A stretch of 64,000 nt of DNA, taken from positions 62,001 to 126,000 of the forward strand of contig WPIO01000050.1 in the NCBI GenBank assembly GCA_009760855.2. Direction: 5' to 3'. The position numbers and the translations under genes were made by a program. Positions 11,945-23,815 of this stretch are shown one piece after another; the stretch's first letter is position 1; each line of letters starts with the position of its first letter. The notes under the pieces were generated by a model that saw nothing but the letters and a program-made list of their open reading frames with translations, had not been told where the DNA came from and did no database searches. Source of the DNA: Cristatella mucedo. Its lineage: Eukaryota > Bryozoa > Phylactolaemata > Cristatellidae.

Positions 11945-12132
11945 CTTAAACATTAGGAAGAATACATGCATGCATACATACATACATTCAAAATTACATA
12001 TATACGTGCATGCATGCATACATACATAAATACACACATGCATACACACATGCACACACACATACACATACATACTTACATGCATGCTAACATACATACA
12101 TACATACATGCATGCATACATACATACATACG
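11945..12132. repeat. (ACAT)n / GCATGCAT microsatellite
   Basis: Degenerate CATACATACATGCATG repeats, equivalent in position to 33,860-34,100 and 46,940-47,070. This is sequence from the former gene intron in copy 2. Confidence 0.9.
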
Positions 12133-12134
12133 TG

Positions 12135-12415
12135 CATAATAATAATAATGCACTTGATAAAGCGCCCTCAGAGAACTCAATCTCTCTCTAGGCGTTTTAC
12201 ATTTGCTTCAAATGGAAATGCAATTGAATGGTGAGTAATATCATACTTGATAAACAAACAAAATGAATTACTTGGTTAGGGTGACATGCACAGGGTCAGC
12301 ATGCAAATGTGGTTAGTGGCAGCATGCTCAGTGTCAGCTCGCATAAGCACATGAAGGACGAATCACAGGGACCCACTAATTGCTGTCCTAAATAGGTGTT
12401 TTTTAAGTTCTTAAT
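12135..12415 (-). mobile_element. LINE-1 3' end, 5'-truncated
   Basis: Reverse-oriented copy of the 3' untranslated tail seen at 23,245-23,513: an AATAATAATAAT tail, GCACTTGATAAAGCGCCCTC, CTCTAGGCGTTTTACATTTG, the GTCAGCATGCAAATGTGG block and GGGACCCACTAATTGCTGTC. Only the 3' end is present. Confidence 0.85.
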
Positions 12416-12606
12416 TGCACGTATACATACATACATGGATGTATACATGCATACAATAACTTATACAGTATGCTAGGCTTCAATAACTATGACACTTGAT
12501 TTGACAGAATTGTTAATAAGGCCGACTTACCTAATTCTCGACAATTCTTTTTACTTATCTACATGAACAGTGAGTTCGCAAGCAGAACCTACTTACCACG
12601 CTCGAA

Positions 12607-13001
12607 CTAACTCAGCCTTCTCAACCAGTTCAGCCTGCATAAAACGTGCATAGCATGTTCCAACCTAAAAATCTTCTCAAGATCTCCGAATTCAGCCATT
12701 TGAATCAAAACATACTTTATGCTTTGCACTAGCGACGAGTATTTCCCAAGCTCAACTTCAAGGACGTACTTCATTCTTTGGAAACGATGGCGCTGAGTCT
12801 TAGCAAGCCTTTGAGATGTGACATTAGGTGACACATATAACTGCTAAGTGGGTTTATAAATCCAAGAAATTCATCCACGTTGTCCCTTTCTAGTAAAAGA
12901 AGCAATTTTTCTTTGCTTGTCATCTGATACAGAGCAGTCTTCTTCATACGTCCTGCACTGGCGGAAGCTTTGGCTCTGTGGATTTCAGACCATTTGCCCA
13001 T
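12607..13001 (-). other. Type 2-specific conserved open frames in the gene intron (possible exons)
   Basis: Two overlapping minus-strand frames. One (13,001 to 12,771) contains MKKTALYQMTSKEKLLLLLE and NVDEFLGFINP. The other (12,834 to 12,607) contains FQRMKYVLEVELGKYSSLVQ and RLEHAM-VL-RLNW. Both have counterparts in copy 4 at 48,030-48,520. The second aligns without gaps over about 155 bases and stays open in both copies; the first has a TAG in copy 4. They lie between the 5' exon and the position of the finger exon, on the same strand. No convincing splice sites; I do not recognise the protein. Confidence 0.3.
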
Positions 13002-13029
13002 TTCCCTATTCTTTAGGAATAGATATAAT

Positions 13030-13265
13030 CTCTCGTGCAGCCAAGTTGACGCTTCTTACTTTCTCGACTGCCCCTCCTCTCGATTCAGTGATGCTTGTCA
13101 TTTTCTCTTCGTTGTCTGAGATGGGGTACGGTGACTACCGTATGCATACCTATAGCCGTTTGAAGCTTTTGAGAGCTTTATAGGCAATGCTGCAGCATAT
13201 TCTGGAGATCAGCGATTCTGCAACACACACCTAGTCTTTGTGGATTTTTGCAGTTACAGAGTGAG
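13030..13265 (+). mobile_element. Old LINE-2-family 3' end relic
   Basis: Diverged match to the LINE-2 3' end: TTCGTTGTCTGAGATGGGGT, GTATGCATACCTATAGCCG and TTTGCAGTTACAGAGTGAG correspond to blocks at 62,585-62,720. Shared with 48,540-48,785, so older than the copy 2/copy 4 split. Confidence 0.5.
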
Positions 13266-13852
13266 ATATACAGCACACGAAATACCAATCATGCGTAAAA
13301 CAGTGAATCAAGAACACTTTACGAGCCCTCATTTATTGAAATCGAGAAAAGTCATCGTTGACTCTATGCATCCATTGGTTACTACTCGGCTGCTTATCTC
13401 TCGCCCATTACTTCTGCTATAGTTAGCAGTCTGCAATCTCCAAGCTTTCTGATCTCGGGCTCTTAATGCGTAGCAAATCCCTGACAAAGAGCTGGTTATA
13501 TTCAGCTTTCGAAGTAAGCTGTATCAAACGCTTGCCCAGACGCCACATCGATTCAGATTGATCGACAGCTGCGGTCAAATCATCGTGCCTGCACGAACAT
13601 TCGCTAATCTCGCACCCAGAAGCCAACAGTCAGCCAGCTTGAGCCCAACGGCGGCTAGCGAGAGGCTACAGTCGGCCCGTGCAAGCCCACGGTGTGCCCA
13701 AACAAGCCGAAAGCTCAATCAACCGTCACTTTCCTCGTTCAGGCTAGCATTTGCTGTAGTCAGTCTTTCTTCTATAACAGGGAAGCGATTCTACTGGAAC
13801 GGCGGGCGCCCAACTTTCCCTGTGTGAAACGTGGGCGCAGCAGATTGATTAG

Positions 13853-14363
13853 ATTTCTTGGCGTTTCCCTGTCCAACTCCGGCTGCTACCTGTAGAGTTG
13901 TCATTTCCTTCACGAGCAAGTTGTCGTCCATTAAGACAAGTGCATGAGCTTCGCCATTGTGTCGGGAATCCAAGTTAAGAGCTCGAATTGCTTCGGTGGC
14001 AGATGTACATGCCTTGCAATTGGTCAGAGCTTCAGTGCTCAGTTCCTCTGCTTTTGCGACGTCGCTGAGTGCAGCCGTCACTCCAACTTCAGCACTGGCG
14101 ATCAGCTGGATATTGTTGTTACTGACGACGTCGTGGCACACTAAAGCAGGGGCTTCGTCTCCAAAGTATTCTTGATTGGCTGCTGCAGCATCGTAGACGT
14201 AGAAATCGGGCTGCTGGCTATTCTGGATCAGCTTGATCTGGTCGTTTTCAATAGATAGGGTTCCGTTGGCGACCATTTCCTGAATTGTTGGGAAAATTGC
14301 TTGGCAGACGGCACAGCTCTCTTGCTCGTGCCCGTCATGGGTCAGACTTTCCATGCATTCCAT
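13853..14363 (-). pseudogene. Zinc-finger gene copy 2, 5' coding exon with lost donor
   Basis: ATG at 14,363. The exon equivalent is 511 bp, the same net length as copy 3, and its frame is open throughout. It encodes the H-x2-H-x4-C-x2-C cluster (HDGHEQESCAVC), the ANGTLSIENDQIKLIQ segment and the Ala-rich middle. The second Cys of the leading C-x2-C pair is Ser here. The donor is destroyed: AAAG|GTATAC of copy 3 reads AAAT|CTAATC. The downstream finger exon is missing, its site being occupied by a LINE-2 fragment (10,630-10,808). At best it could make a short fingerless protein of about 190 residues. An acceptor-like CTTGCAG|AG precedes the ATG. Confidence 0.7.
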
Positions 14364-14632
14364 TTCTAGGTTTTATGTCGTCAGCTCTGCAAGCTATAGA
14401 AAGCAGCAAAAAAATGTATTCCAAGTCCTATATGTACTGCCTATTACATAAGCAAGTATTACAAAACCAAGAAACTTCCACATGCAAAATGACGCACGTA
14501 TAAATCATCGTAATGGTACCAAAAGAGAACTTTGCCTCTCTCCAGGCGCTTTACATTTGCGCCACGGGGCTTTTGTTGATGACTTTGGTCGTCGAATGCA
14601 TTCATTTTTACCTTGGTCGTTAAAGGTTATGC

Positions 14633-14705
14633 ATATATATAATATATATATATATTTATTTATTTGTTTATATTTATATATATTTATTAATTTATATTGT
14701 ACTAG
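14633..14705. repeat. (AT)n / TATTTA tract
   Basis: AT-rich microsatellite at the point where the type 2 modules lack the 1.9 kb found in type 1. The same junction with (AT)n is at 50,217-50,275 in copy 4, a shared type 2 marker. Confidence 0.9.
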
Positions 14706-15029
14706 TTAAAAAAACTTTTTCTTGATAATGAATATAAACATAAAGGTAAGCCTTACTCTCAAATTTTGATCAAACAACATCCCTTGGGTGGGCACGGAAT
14801 CTGAGTAGTCAGTTCCAACATCATTCTACACTAGACGATCACCACAGCTGGATAGAAAGCTGGCTCCTTTTAGTTTAGGCTACTCTTCAAAACTTCGTTC
14901 GTGCCTTGTGTCACAGTACGTCTGCTAAGTTCATCCCTGCGTTCATCATATCTTGACAGCATTTCCTAATCCTAAATTTCCATGTAGATCTTTTAGTATT
15001 GCAATGCAATCTAAACTTGCATGTCTTAT

Positions 15030-15360
15030 TGCAGTTCTAGGAGAGCTTAGAGACGGTTGGAAGCACTGCACCTAGGCTTGTTTGTCGTGGACGTCGCACC
15101 TAACCTATTCTATAACGTCTCTCCAACCTGCACTAGTTCCTTCTCAAGCAATGGATCTATCGGTATCAGGCCCTACCTATCCTTCGCTTAAGCTGCTACT
15201 CCAACGAGTTCACCAACAAAGTCTAACGTTTCCCATCAGCTACCATGTCGCCGGCTCATTTCCCTTGAGTCTAGCAGAAGCTTTACCCTCGTCGTTCCAT
15301 AATTTGAACTTAAATCATTTAATAACATGGCCGTCAGCTCCTGTACCCATCTGACCTAGA
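15030..15360 (+). mobile_element. Reverse-transcriptase C-terminal relic (copy 2)
   Basis: Equivalent of 4,190-4,560: CTAGGCTTGTTTGTCGTGGA, the CTGCACTAGTTCC-CTCAAGCA run and a broken tail with a CTCGTCGTTCCATAATTTG segment. No intact frame. Confidence 0.5.
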
Positions 15361-15939
15361 ACTATATGTAGATTGACATAACAAAATTCATACGTCGAGA
15401 GGCCATAGTGAAATACAAATTACAATCCGACCTGTTAATCAAAGTATATCTCTTGCCCATATGACTCTTCTTTGACTTCGCAAGGATAGTCAAATTTTCT
15501 ATTCCGTTATCATTTCATTTAATGCAATAATCGGTAATGTGCCACGTTTCTCCGACTTTTTGTTTCTCTCTCCTTGTCTTCCATCCCCTCATCTCGCTCG
15601 CCCTTTATTAGGCCTTAAATGAAACGTGCAACTCTTATCTCCCACGCTAGCTTCCTTTAGCTGTCTCCCATGCTCAGTCTGACTCTTTCTCTCGCTCTCC
15701 CTATTCTATTGGGTCACCTTTCTACTGTCACTAAGATCCCTAACTCAAGGGCGTAATCCGGGGCTCAATGATGATCAAGGGTGTGACTTTTGATGCATAT
15801 AGGGGCTTATGATGAGTACGGAAGGAAGTCGGACTACTCATTAGACTGTAAACCTCCGTCGTTCTCAAACCGACCTGTCCATGTTGTGGAGACGGAATTT
15901 GTATACTGATTTATTCCCGCTCTTCGACACTGCCAGCAA

Positions 15940-18000
15940 GTTCTCAATCATAGACCAGCAACTTCCCTCTGCACGAACCAGCAAGCTGTGTCTGTATAGG
16001 CCAGCAAGTCAGAAGTGACGAGTTATGTTGAAAAGAGCAACAACCGAATAGATAGCTCTGGAAAGCAAAGAAATAGCATTAGATGGAGAGGGAGAAATTA
16101 TTTCACCGAGGCTCAACCAACGTGCCGTCACACCTGGCTAGTGATTCAGGAGTGAACCGGTCTCTAGATCACGAGTAGACCACAAGTCTGTCCCTCTCTG
16201 GTTGTACACCACACCTGAACCTCTTCCTGTGCATTACACCTGGGCTTCTTCATATTTATTACACCTTGATCTATATTGCAATTTAGCCTCTGGGTATACG
16301 CTGTCTCAGGCTAGTTATTCCAGAGCGACCTGGATCATGTACAGACCGCAAGTGTGGAACTCGCATCTGGCTACTGTCACGCCTAAGATGACCTGGCTTC
16401 ATTTATAGTAGTTCATATATTTATAGTAATATAGGCATTCATAGTAATATTAAAAGTTCTTTTGCACAGCCCCTTAAGAGAAACAAATGTCTATGCGTGA
16501 GCTTGACAAATCCCTGCAAAGGAATCGATAACCCCGAATTTTTTCAGATGAACGGCATTGACCATACAAACAAAAGCACGTATCTCGATGAAGCCAGCAT
16601 GCTAAAGGAAACATGAAGACACTACAGACCCCTGTCTAGCAGCACGCACCGGATATCGTACAGGTAAGCACACAAAGCACACCGGAACTCAAAAGAGCCA
16701 GTTCAATGGTGCTCGTGGAGATTTGACCGGAACTGAAGCACCTCTGGTGGACCATTAAGTGATGCAAAATTACGGCATATGAAAAAGTCAACGGCACGTT
16801 CCGGACTTTTAGTGCCTGCGAATAGAATTCCCCAATCATCTATGCATTTCGTCAAAGATCAAGAAACAGAGACGATTGAAAGCCGAGGCACCGATGGTGG
16901 TACAAGTCAACCGCCCCGCCTGGGTCAGCGACCCAGCATCATTCAGCTGCCACGCCCCACAATCTGGGTACAGAGCGTGGATTCATCTCGAGGATCAGGT
17001 CAATCGCTCGGTTTTGTTGCAAGCCTCACCTATCTGTCACCCTCAGATGGATCAGTTGCCAATCATGGCTGATTCATTCTGCCATCACAAAAAATCGGAT
17101 GCTCTGGGTAAGAGCATCACCGGCCCTTTGCCCACGTTCTGATATCGACCACTGCCCACGTGGACCATACCTGCTGCCCCCACCTGAAGAGGCTATCAAT
17201 TGCAGAAATCTGAGGTTCCCGACAAGTTAGTCGGGGCACCTTGCCTCTGGCGACATGAGGCACTGATCGGCCGTACACACACCCAGCCGGCTGCTTCATC
17301 GGATGTTGCACCTGACAAATGGAGTGAGCTTAAAGGGCCGTTATAATGAGCAGTTATAAAGCTGGCTCAGTTGATAGGTCATCGCTTTCTTGTTGGTGCC
17401 TCTGGGTCCCATGCAGCCTTTACAGGCAGGGCCAAATTAACTAGCTGAGTCACGGGAACGAACCTCTGGCTTTGAACTATGGATGCCCATGTGGGCACCG
17501 ACGATCGCAAACTTTAATATGCCATCAGTAGGAGTCTCGACATTATGACAACCTAATTATCATACATTTCGCTGGTAGCATGTAACAAAGAAAAAAAACC
17601 AACCCCTGGCCCCCCCCCCCGCCCCAAGTTTGAGCTTCGTTTCACCGCTGCAGCTGTGAACCAACTCTCTCCAGATGCCCAAGACGCAGAAGTACCTGGC
17701 TCCAACTAGCGATATCCAGCTGCAGACACCGAAACGAAGCTGTCGGTACAGCTACTGCAGTAAGGTGGTGAAATGAGTTGGGACAAAGCCCGAGTAAGAA
17801 GAGAACTGGGGTGACACAATGCTCAGTAGGAGGAGAGACAAGTCCTGAGTATGAGGATACTCGATGCCTAGGAAGGCCGTTATGCCCTCTCTTTTCTGCA
17901 GTGGCAGCTTCGTAGAGAACATGCTGTGTCATGAATGTGTGCCCCTTTACCCGGCGGCATATAGACTAAAGTGAAAGCAAAAAATGTAAAGGTTACCTGA
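15940..18000. repeat. T block, copy 1 (inserted in R module)
   Basis: This interrupts the R module relative to copy 1. Its left part (15,945-16,400) matches 54,000-54,460 and its right part (16,860-17,990) matches 25,400-26,560 and 54,690-56,560. A short RT-like relic (RPQVWN-HLATVTPK) lies at 16,345-16,395. A C-rich run sits at 17,611-17,630. I see no intact gene; 16,410-16,780 is present only here. Confidence 0.75.
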
Positions 18001-18918
18001 TAAAGCAGCCTTGCTTATAACTCTTTTAAAGATTTCTAAATTCAGCCTTACACGATATATGTGCACGTTTTCTCAACTAATCAAGGTTCACAGTACTCAT
18101 GAAATACTTGTAATGATTCTGAATGACTGGCAGAGACAGGGCAATAAATCTGAACAGGATACATTCCGACGTGGGTAGGATTATGCCATGCCCTTCAGCT
18201 TCAATCATATTGGGTGTTCGGGCAAGGTCAAGGTTAGGTTCAAACCATGTATAAAATAGGGCTTCAATCCTCGCTCTAATGTATATGCAAAGTCTGAGAC
18301 CTGATTCTGTCACCGGTCCGTCCACTCTTCTAAGACTTGCTCCAAAGCATGCTAACACTCAGTCCCTCCTTGTCTCCTTCCCTCCGTCTCTCTCTCAAAC
18401 TTTACAAAGGAGGCTGATCTGACGATGGTATTTCAATAACACACAATTCGCAAGCAGAGCAGCACGATTAAGGGAAACCAGACAAAACCAGCACGGTGAG
18501 CTGGACCGAGCCATTGGACGGACCAGGCCAGGGCTAGTTAAAGAGATGAATGATGCATGCACTCTGTAGGCGCCTGTGAACCGCTTGACAGACACGAGGG
18601 CTACCAAGAGCTGCATGCAGGGGGACTCTGAGACAAGCTTTCTATGTGAGACCCTAAGCTGATTCCGGACAATGCCAGCGTCCACGTAGTAGAAGACCTG
18701 CAGTAAGGCTCTGCTGCATTAAATGTAGAGCTCTAGACCTAAAAGTTCTATAGGAATAAATCTTCAAGTTACCTCTGCATAGACCCGTCAATATAATAAT
18801 CAGAGATGCTTTCTCACTTAATCGTCTTGCCTTTCTGCCTGCCATCTTTCTATCTATTCATCTTTAATTTTCTCTACTAGTCTCTCTCTTTCCTGCCTAT
18901 GTCTATTGCTCCATTGCC

Positions 18919-18924
<6 letters not shown>

Positions 18925-18990
<66 letters not shown>

Positions 18991-19015
18991 CTCTCTCTCC
19001 ATCTCTCTCTCCCCC
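18925..19015. repeat. (CT)n microsatellite
   Basis: Long CT run in the R module of copy 2, equivalent to the run at 6,295 in copy 1. Confidence 0.95.
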
Positions 19016-19730
19016 TGTCTCTGTATCGCTTTTGCATATTCTCTTTCTCGGTTCTGACACAAATTGAAATTCCCTCCAGTTAATGCTGGATCACTGGCAG
19101 CTGGTCAATTCTACGTGAAACTTTTGAGAAATATCCCTTTGATGGTGATAGCAGCCCTAGCCCAGCCCTAGCAATAGCAACACCAGGGGATCAAAAAATG
19201 ACGATCGGTCGTGGCCATTCGGTAACGGTTGATAGGTTTGAGCTCAAATCTGACATGCCCCGACCCACACAGTCAGATAGCGTTATGAGCAGCTCCTAGA
19301 CATGATAGTAAAGCTGTAGATTACTAAACTGGTGAAGCGAGATCAGGCTGCTACGTGAGCTTAGCTTGGTAATCGGAGAAAATGCTCATCAACCAGATCC
19401 CGGACATGAACCGTGGGTTCAGGATGCTAGAGCCGTGAATCGAAGGAATGAGCAACAGCCACCAGCCACTCGGACCAGCACTGAGTCATGGTCATGTTGG
19501 TGGGTGGGGCGAACGTGACTTCATGTGTTGCAAATAACACTCATATGAAGGCCATTAAGCCGGCTCTTTTCTGCGGTCAGCGTCAAGGACGTCTCGCCAA
19601 TCTGGCCATACAACTTAATGTCACTTCGACGGGCATTGACCACCAGCCAGCCAGCGAGCCAGTCATTTTTCATGCCTTTCCTCACAGATTCCACAGCCAT
19701 ACTTAGGTACTGGGAACTTACTTAGGCAAA

Positions 19731-20340
19731 AAGTAAGAGGTTTGATAACTCCTAAGAAACCTTACGAGTTGCCTATTTACCTGCCAATTCACGGCACTGT
19801 GAAAGTGACGCGGCTTTATGAATAACGAGGCATGTTCACACATACCAGCCTACCCTGCTGAATTTCAGAAGGAGACTTTCTGCTGTTACAGTCGGCATCC
19901 TAGCCCAAGTGCACACAGAAATATAAGCGACGTCGTCTAATCTGCTACACAACAAACGCTTGAAAGTCATCGCAAGAAGAGAAGTACGTTCAGGCGGTTA
20001 ACATTAGCCACAGATAGCATGTCTGCCATCGTATACAAGCCGAAGGAGCTCAGAAAGATGTTTCTGACTAACAATCCGAAGGCGAAGAATAAAGCCACCC
20101 TCTGCTCCTTTTCACTGAAATGTACTAACGCCACGCCTTGGCAAAAGAGATGCGTTAGCGAACAGTCACCACTGCCACATCAGACTTCGTAAGCATTAGG
20201 ATAAAGATTGAATGCGGCCATATGGCTGCTGACAGCGCCGAGACGTTGGCTCAGCCAGTGCTTTGCTGTGCAAATCATTTGGCATTGTTAGCTGTGCCAA
20301 ATCCAATCACACAATATTAAATCACACATCATTAAATCAC
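19731..20340. other. Junction between module copy 2 and S block, no gene seen
   Basis: About 600 bases without a match I can find elsewhere in the window and without a supportable exon or repeat. Confidence 0.4.
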
Positions 20341-20379
20341 AGGCTTTGCAGCACTAAATTTAGAGCTCTCATAATTTCT

Positions 20380-20790
20380 TAGCTTTCTCCGAAGAACCTG
20401 TAAGTTTCTTGAGGCTTGCCAGTTCTATCGGAATAGACCTGCATGTTCCATCTGCAAAAAAAAGCGCTTTGCTGTGCACAGACCGACAGATTTCGTTTTG
20501 CATAGATCAGCAAGTTATTACCGGATAGACCTACCAGTTTCCTCTGGGTAAACCAGCAAGTTCCTGCTACAGAAATTTTAAAGTTTCCTCCGCCTAGACC
20601 GGCAAGTTCCAATCTGCATGGACAACTAAGGTCATTCCGTATAAACTAGCCTTTTGTATGTGAATAGACCTGCAAGTTCCTTCTGCAGAGACCCGAAGGA
20701 TTTTTTTCTGCATCGGTCTGCAAGTTCCCTTTTCAAAGTCCTGCTACTTGCCTCTGCATTAACCTGCAAGTTCCCTCTTAATAAACCACT
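20380..20790. repeat. Degenerate ~23-bp satellite
   Basis: Consecutive imperfect units of the form CTCTGCATAGACC-AGCAAGTTCC with a spacing of 22-24 bases. Related arrays are at 24,340-24,690 and 52,260-54,060. Apparent proteins with repeated LL-Y-E and LCRGN strings are frame artefacts of this repeat. Confidence 0.8.
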
Positions 20791-20939
20791 AGGCTTGTTT
20801 GTCGCGGACGCCCGCACTTGCCGTATTGTATCACGTCTCTCTGACCTGCAATGACCCCTCCTGAAGCGCTGGATCTATCGGTCTCAGGCCTTATCGTTCC
20901 CTTTAAGTAAATACTTAAACGAATCAATCCAAAGAGAGT

Positions 20940-21976
20940 TTATAATAATAATAATAATAATAATAGTGCACTTGATAAAGCGCCCTCAGAGAACTCAATC
21001 TCTCTCTCTCTCTCTCTAGGCACTTTACATTTGCTGCAAAGGGAAATGCAATTGAACGGTGAGTAATATCATGCTTGATAAAGAACATAAATAACATATT
21101 TAGGGGTGACATGCACAGGGTCAGCAAGCGAGTGTGGTTAGTGGCAGCATGTACAGTGTCAGCACACATAAGCACACAAAGGACGAATCACAGGGACCCA
21201 CTAAATGCTGTCCTAAATATGTGCGTTTTAAGTTCTTTTTAAATGTGGTCAAGTCCAGGGATGTTCTGATGCAAGTCGGGAGGGAGTTCCAGGCTTTGGG
21301 AACATACAAACTGAATGCATGGTCTCCAAAGGATTTGAGGTTTGTATGAAGTATTGGTAAACTGTTGGGTTCTGAAAACTGGATGGTACGATGCTTGGCC
21401 TGGTGGAGGTGTAGATCTGAGAGATAGACTGGCGCCAAAGAATGAAGTGAGCTAAAAGTGAGCGACAAAACCTTGAAGTCGATCCGTTGCTTGACTGGTA
21501 GCAAGTGCATGTGATTGAGAAGTGGTGTAATGTGGCAACTGCGACGCTCACGACAGTTAAGCCTAGCTGCAGAGCTGCAGAGTTCTACACCAGCTGCAAT
21601 CGCCTGATCACACATGCCGGTAGGCTAGCAAGCAGTGAGTTGCAGAAGTCAAGGCAGGATGTCACAAATGCATGGACTAATTTAGACATGGTATCCTTAT
21701 CTAAACAAGCCCGAATTTTAGCAATGTTATGTCGCTGAAAGTAGGCCGACTTGACTGTGGAGCTGATGTGATCATCTAATGAGAGGTCACTTTGGAACAT
21801 GACACCTAGATTTCGAGCTGATTCAACGGGAGATGTGCTGGCACAGCCAATTTTGAGCGCCAGCCTTTCCGTTTCTGAATCACACTGGGTTTTCCGTAAC
21901 TAATAAGTTAGTTTTATCGTCGTTTAGTTTAAGAAAATTTGCAGCCATATACATGCGGATGTCATCAATACTGAAA
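20940..21976 (-). mobile_element. LINE-1 copy A, 3' part, interrupted by copy B
   Basis: Reverse-oriented CR1/L2-type LINE. From the 5' side (21,976) it encodes the IDDI-MAANFLKLNDD region of the reverse transcriptase, then FQSDLSLDDHISSTVKSAYF, CLDKDT, RRLQLV and the C-terminal HLLPVKQRIDFKVLSLTFSS...AWNSLPT region, with at least one frameshift near 21,600. It then runs through the 3' UTR to an (ATT)n tail at 20,940. Its 5' continuation is copy C, on the far side of copy B. Not active. Confidence 0.85.
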
Positions 21977-23513
21977 CTTGATATACTACTTGATACTTGA
22001 ACTCATATATCGAAACCTCACACCTTGCTAGTAAGTTCCCGCTGGCTTTAGAGCTAATCACTCCACAGAGTCAGAATTGCTTAGGGTATACAACGACCTA
22101 CTTAGGAATGCAGACATGGCTAGAGTGTCTGCTTGTTTTGCTCGATCTTTCGGCTGCTTTTGATACCATCGATCGCAAAGTTCTTCTAGAGCGCCTCTCA
22201 TCTCGCCTGGGCATCACTGGCACTGCTCAGCAGTGGTTCAGGTCCTATCTCAGTAGGAGACCCCAGAGTATTGACGTGAATGGACAAAGATCATCTGAAG
22301 TACCTCTGAAATATGGAGTACCTCAGGGCTCCGTGCTAGGTCCGGTTTATTTTCATGGTTTATACTCTCCCTCTTGCTGATGTGATTGCCAAGCACAATA
22401 TAGGCTTTCACTTCTATGCGGATGACACTCAGTTGTACCTTTGCTTTTATCTCTCACAGCCTTCGAGCACCTCAAATTCTCTCAACTCACTTGCTGCATG
22501 CATTGATGACATCCACACATGGATGGCAGCAAATTTTCTAAAACTGAACGATGACAATACTAACTTACTAGTTATGGGCAAACCGAGTGTGATTCAGAGA
22601 TTGGAAAGGCTGACTCTCAAAATTGGCTCTGCCAGCATATCTCCTGTTGAATCAGCTCGAAATCCAAGTGTCATATTCCAAAGCGACCTCTCGTTAGACG
22701 ACCATATCAGCTCCACAGTCAAATCTGCCTACTTTCAGCTTCATAACATTGGTAAAATTCGGGCTTGTTTAGATAAGGATACCACGTCCAAGTTGGTTCA
22801 TGCATTTGCGACATTCCGTCTTGACTTCTGTAACTCACTGCTTACTGGCCCACAAGCATGTACGATCAGGCGATTGCAGCTGGTGCAAAACTCTGCAGCT
22901 AGGCTTGTCTGCCGTGAGCGTCGCAGTTGCCACATTACTCCACTTCTCGCCGACCTGCACTGGCTACCAGTCAAGCAACGGATTGACTTCAAGGTTTCTT
23001 TGCTCACTTTTAGGTCCCTTCATTCTATGGCTCCAGCCTATCGCTCAGATATACTACCCCATCAGGCCAAGCATCGTACCACCCGCTTTTCGGAATCCAA
23101 TAGTCTACAAACACCTTGTACAAACCTTAAATCCTTTGGAGGCCGTGCATTTAGTTCTTATGTTCCCAAAGCCTGGAACTCCCTCCTTGCGTCAGAACAT
23201 CCCCTGACCTGGCCACATTTAAAAGAACTTAAAAACACGCCTATTTAGGACAGCATTTAGTGGGTCCGTGTGATTCGTCCTTTATGTGCTTATGTGTGCT
23301 GACACTGTGCATGCTGCCACTAACCACATTTGCATGCTGACCCTGTGCATGTCACCCCTAACCATGCTATTCATTTTGTTTGTTTTTCAAGCATGATTTT
23401 ACTTACAATTCAATAGCATTTCCCTTTGCAGCAAATGCAAAGCGCCTAAAAAGAGATTGAGTTCTCTGAGGGCGCTTTATCAAGTGCATCTTTATTATTA
23501 TTATTATTATTAT
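21977..23513 (+). mobile_element. LINE-1 copy B, 5'-truncated, inserted in copy A/C
   Basis: Encodes reverse-transcriptase blocks in order: RANHSTESELLRVYNDLL (from about 22,045), LLVLLDLSAAFDTID (22,128), LKYGVPQGSVLG (22,306), the catalytic FYADDTQLYL (about 22,412), NFLKLNDDNTN and the LHWLPVKQRID C-terminal block, ending near 23,248. The 3' UTR follows, with GCGCTTTATCAAGTGCATC and a (TTA)n tail. Two frameshifts (about 22,125 and 22,350) break the frame, so it is dead although the YADD motif survives. The 5' end of the element is missing. The family looks like CR1/L2. Confidence 0.88.
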
Positions 23514-23815
23514 TACATGCAGCAAGTGAGTTGAGAGAATTTGAGGTGCTCGAAGGCTGTGAGGGATCAAAGCAAAGGTAGAAGTAAGTGTCATCCACAG
23601 AAAGTGAAAGCCCACACTGTGCTTGGCAGTCACATCTGAAAGAGGGAGAGTATAAACCGTGAAAAGCACCGAACCTAGCACGGAGCCCTGAGGTAACCCA
23701 TATTTCAGAGCTACCGCGGATGATCTTTGTCCATTCACGTCAATACTCTGGAGTCTCCCACTAAGATAGGACCTGAACCATTGCAGAACATTGCCAGTAG
23801 CTTTAGACACCACTT
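23514..23815 (-). mobile_element. LINE-1 copy C, 5' part of the interrupted element
   Basis: Minus-strand RT segment encoding QWFRSYLSGRLQSIDVNGQR, LKYGLPQGSVLG and VYTLPLSDV. The catalytic site is lost through a frameshift (FHFLWMTL in place of FHFYADDTQ). It stops at the codons for SLNSLAAC, exactly where copy A resumes, so A and C were one element. A 50-base scrap of the same region recurs at about 24,035-24,085. Confidence 0.82.

Larger units (their letters stand above)
7640..19730. repeat. Segmental-duplication gene module, copy 2 (type 2; P, Q and R)
   Basis: P (7,640-12,130) matches 42,220-46,940, its second half matches 30,660-33,860, and its start matches 63,290-64,000. Q (12,430-14,700) matches 47,940-50,280. 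R (14,740-15,730 and 18,010-19,730) matches the other R modules. The R part is split by a foreign T block (about 15,940-18,000) that also occurs in the S modules. Between 7,640 and 9,890 I see no supportable gene: an open frame at 8,912-9,139 has a counterpart at 43,475-43,840, but with substitutions throughout and no splice context. Confidence 0.85.

Noticed and set aside
16779-17142. Open frames in T block copy 1
   Set aside because: The homologous T blocks at 25,459 and 54,723 read in different frames with stops, so no common protein is preserved.
21997-23248. Reverse-transcriptase frames as a host or viral gene
   Set aside because: Block order, truncation, the 3' tail and multiple copies identify a CR1/L2-type LINE; two frameshifts make it inactive. 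I see no retroviral envelope, protease or integrase.
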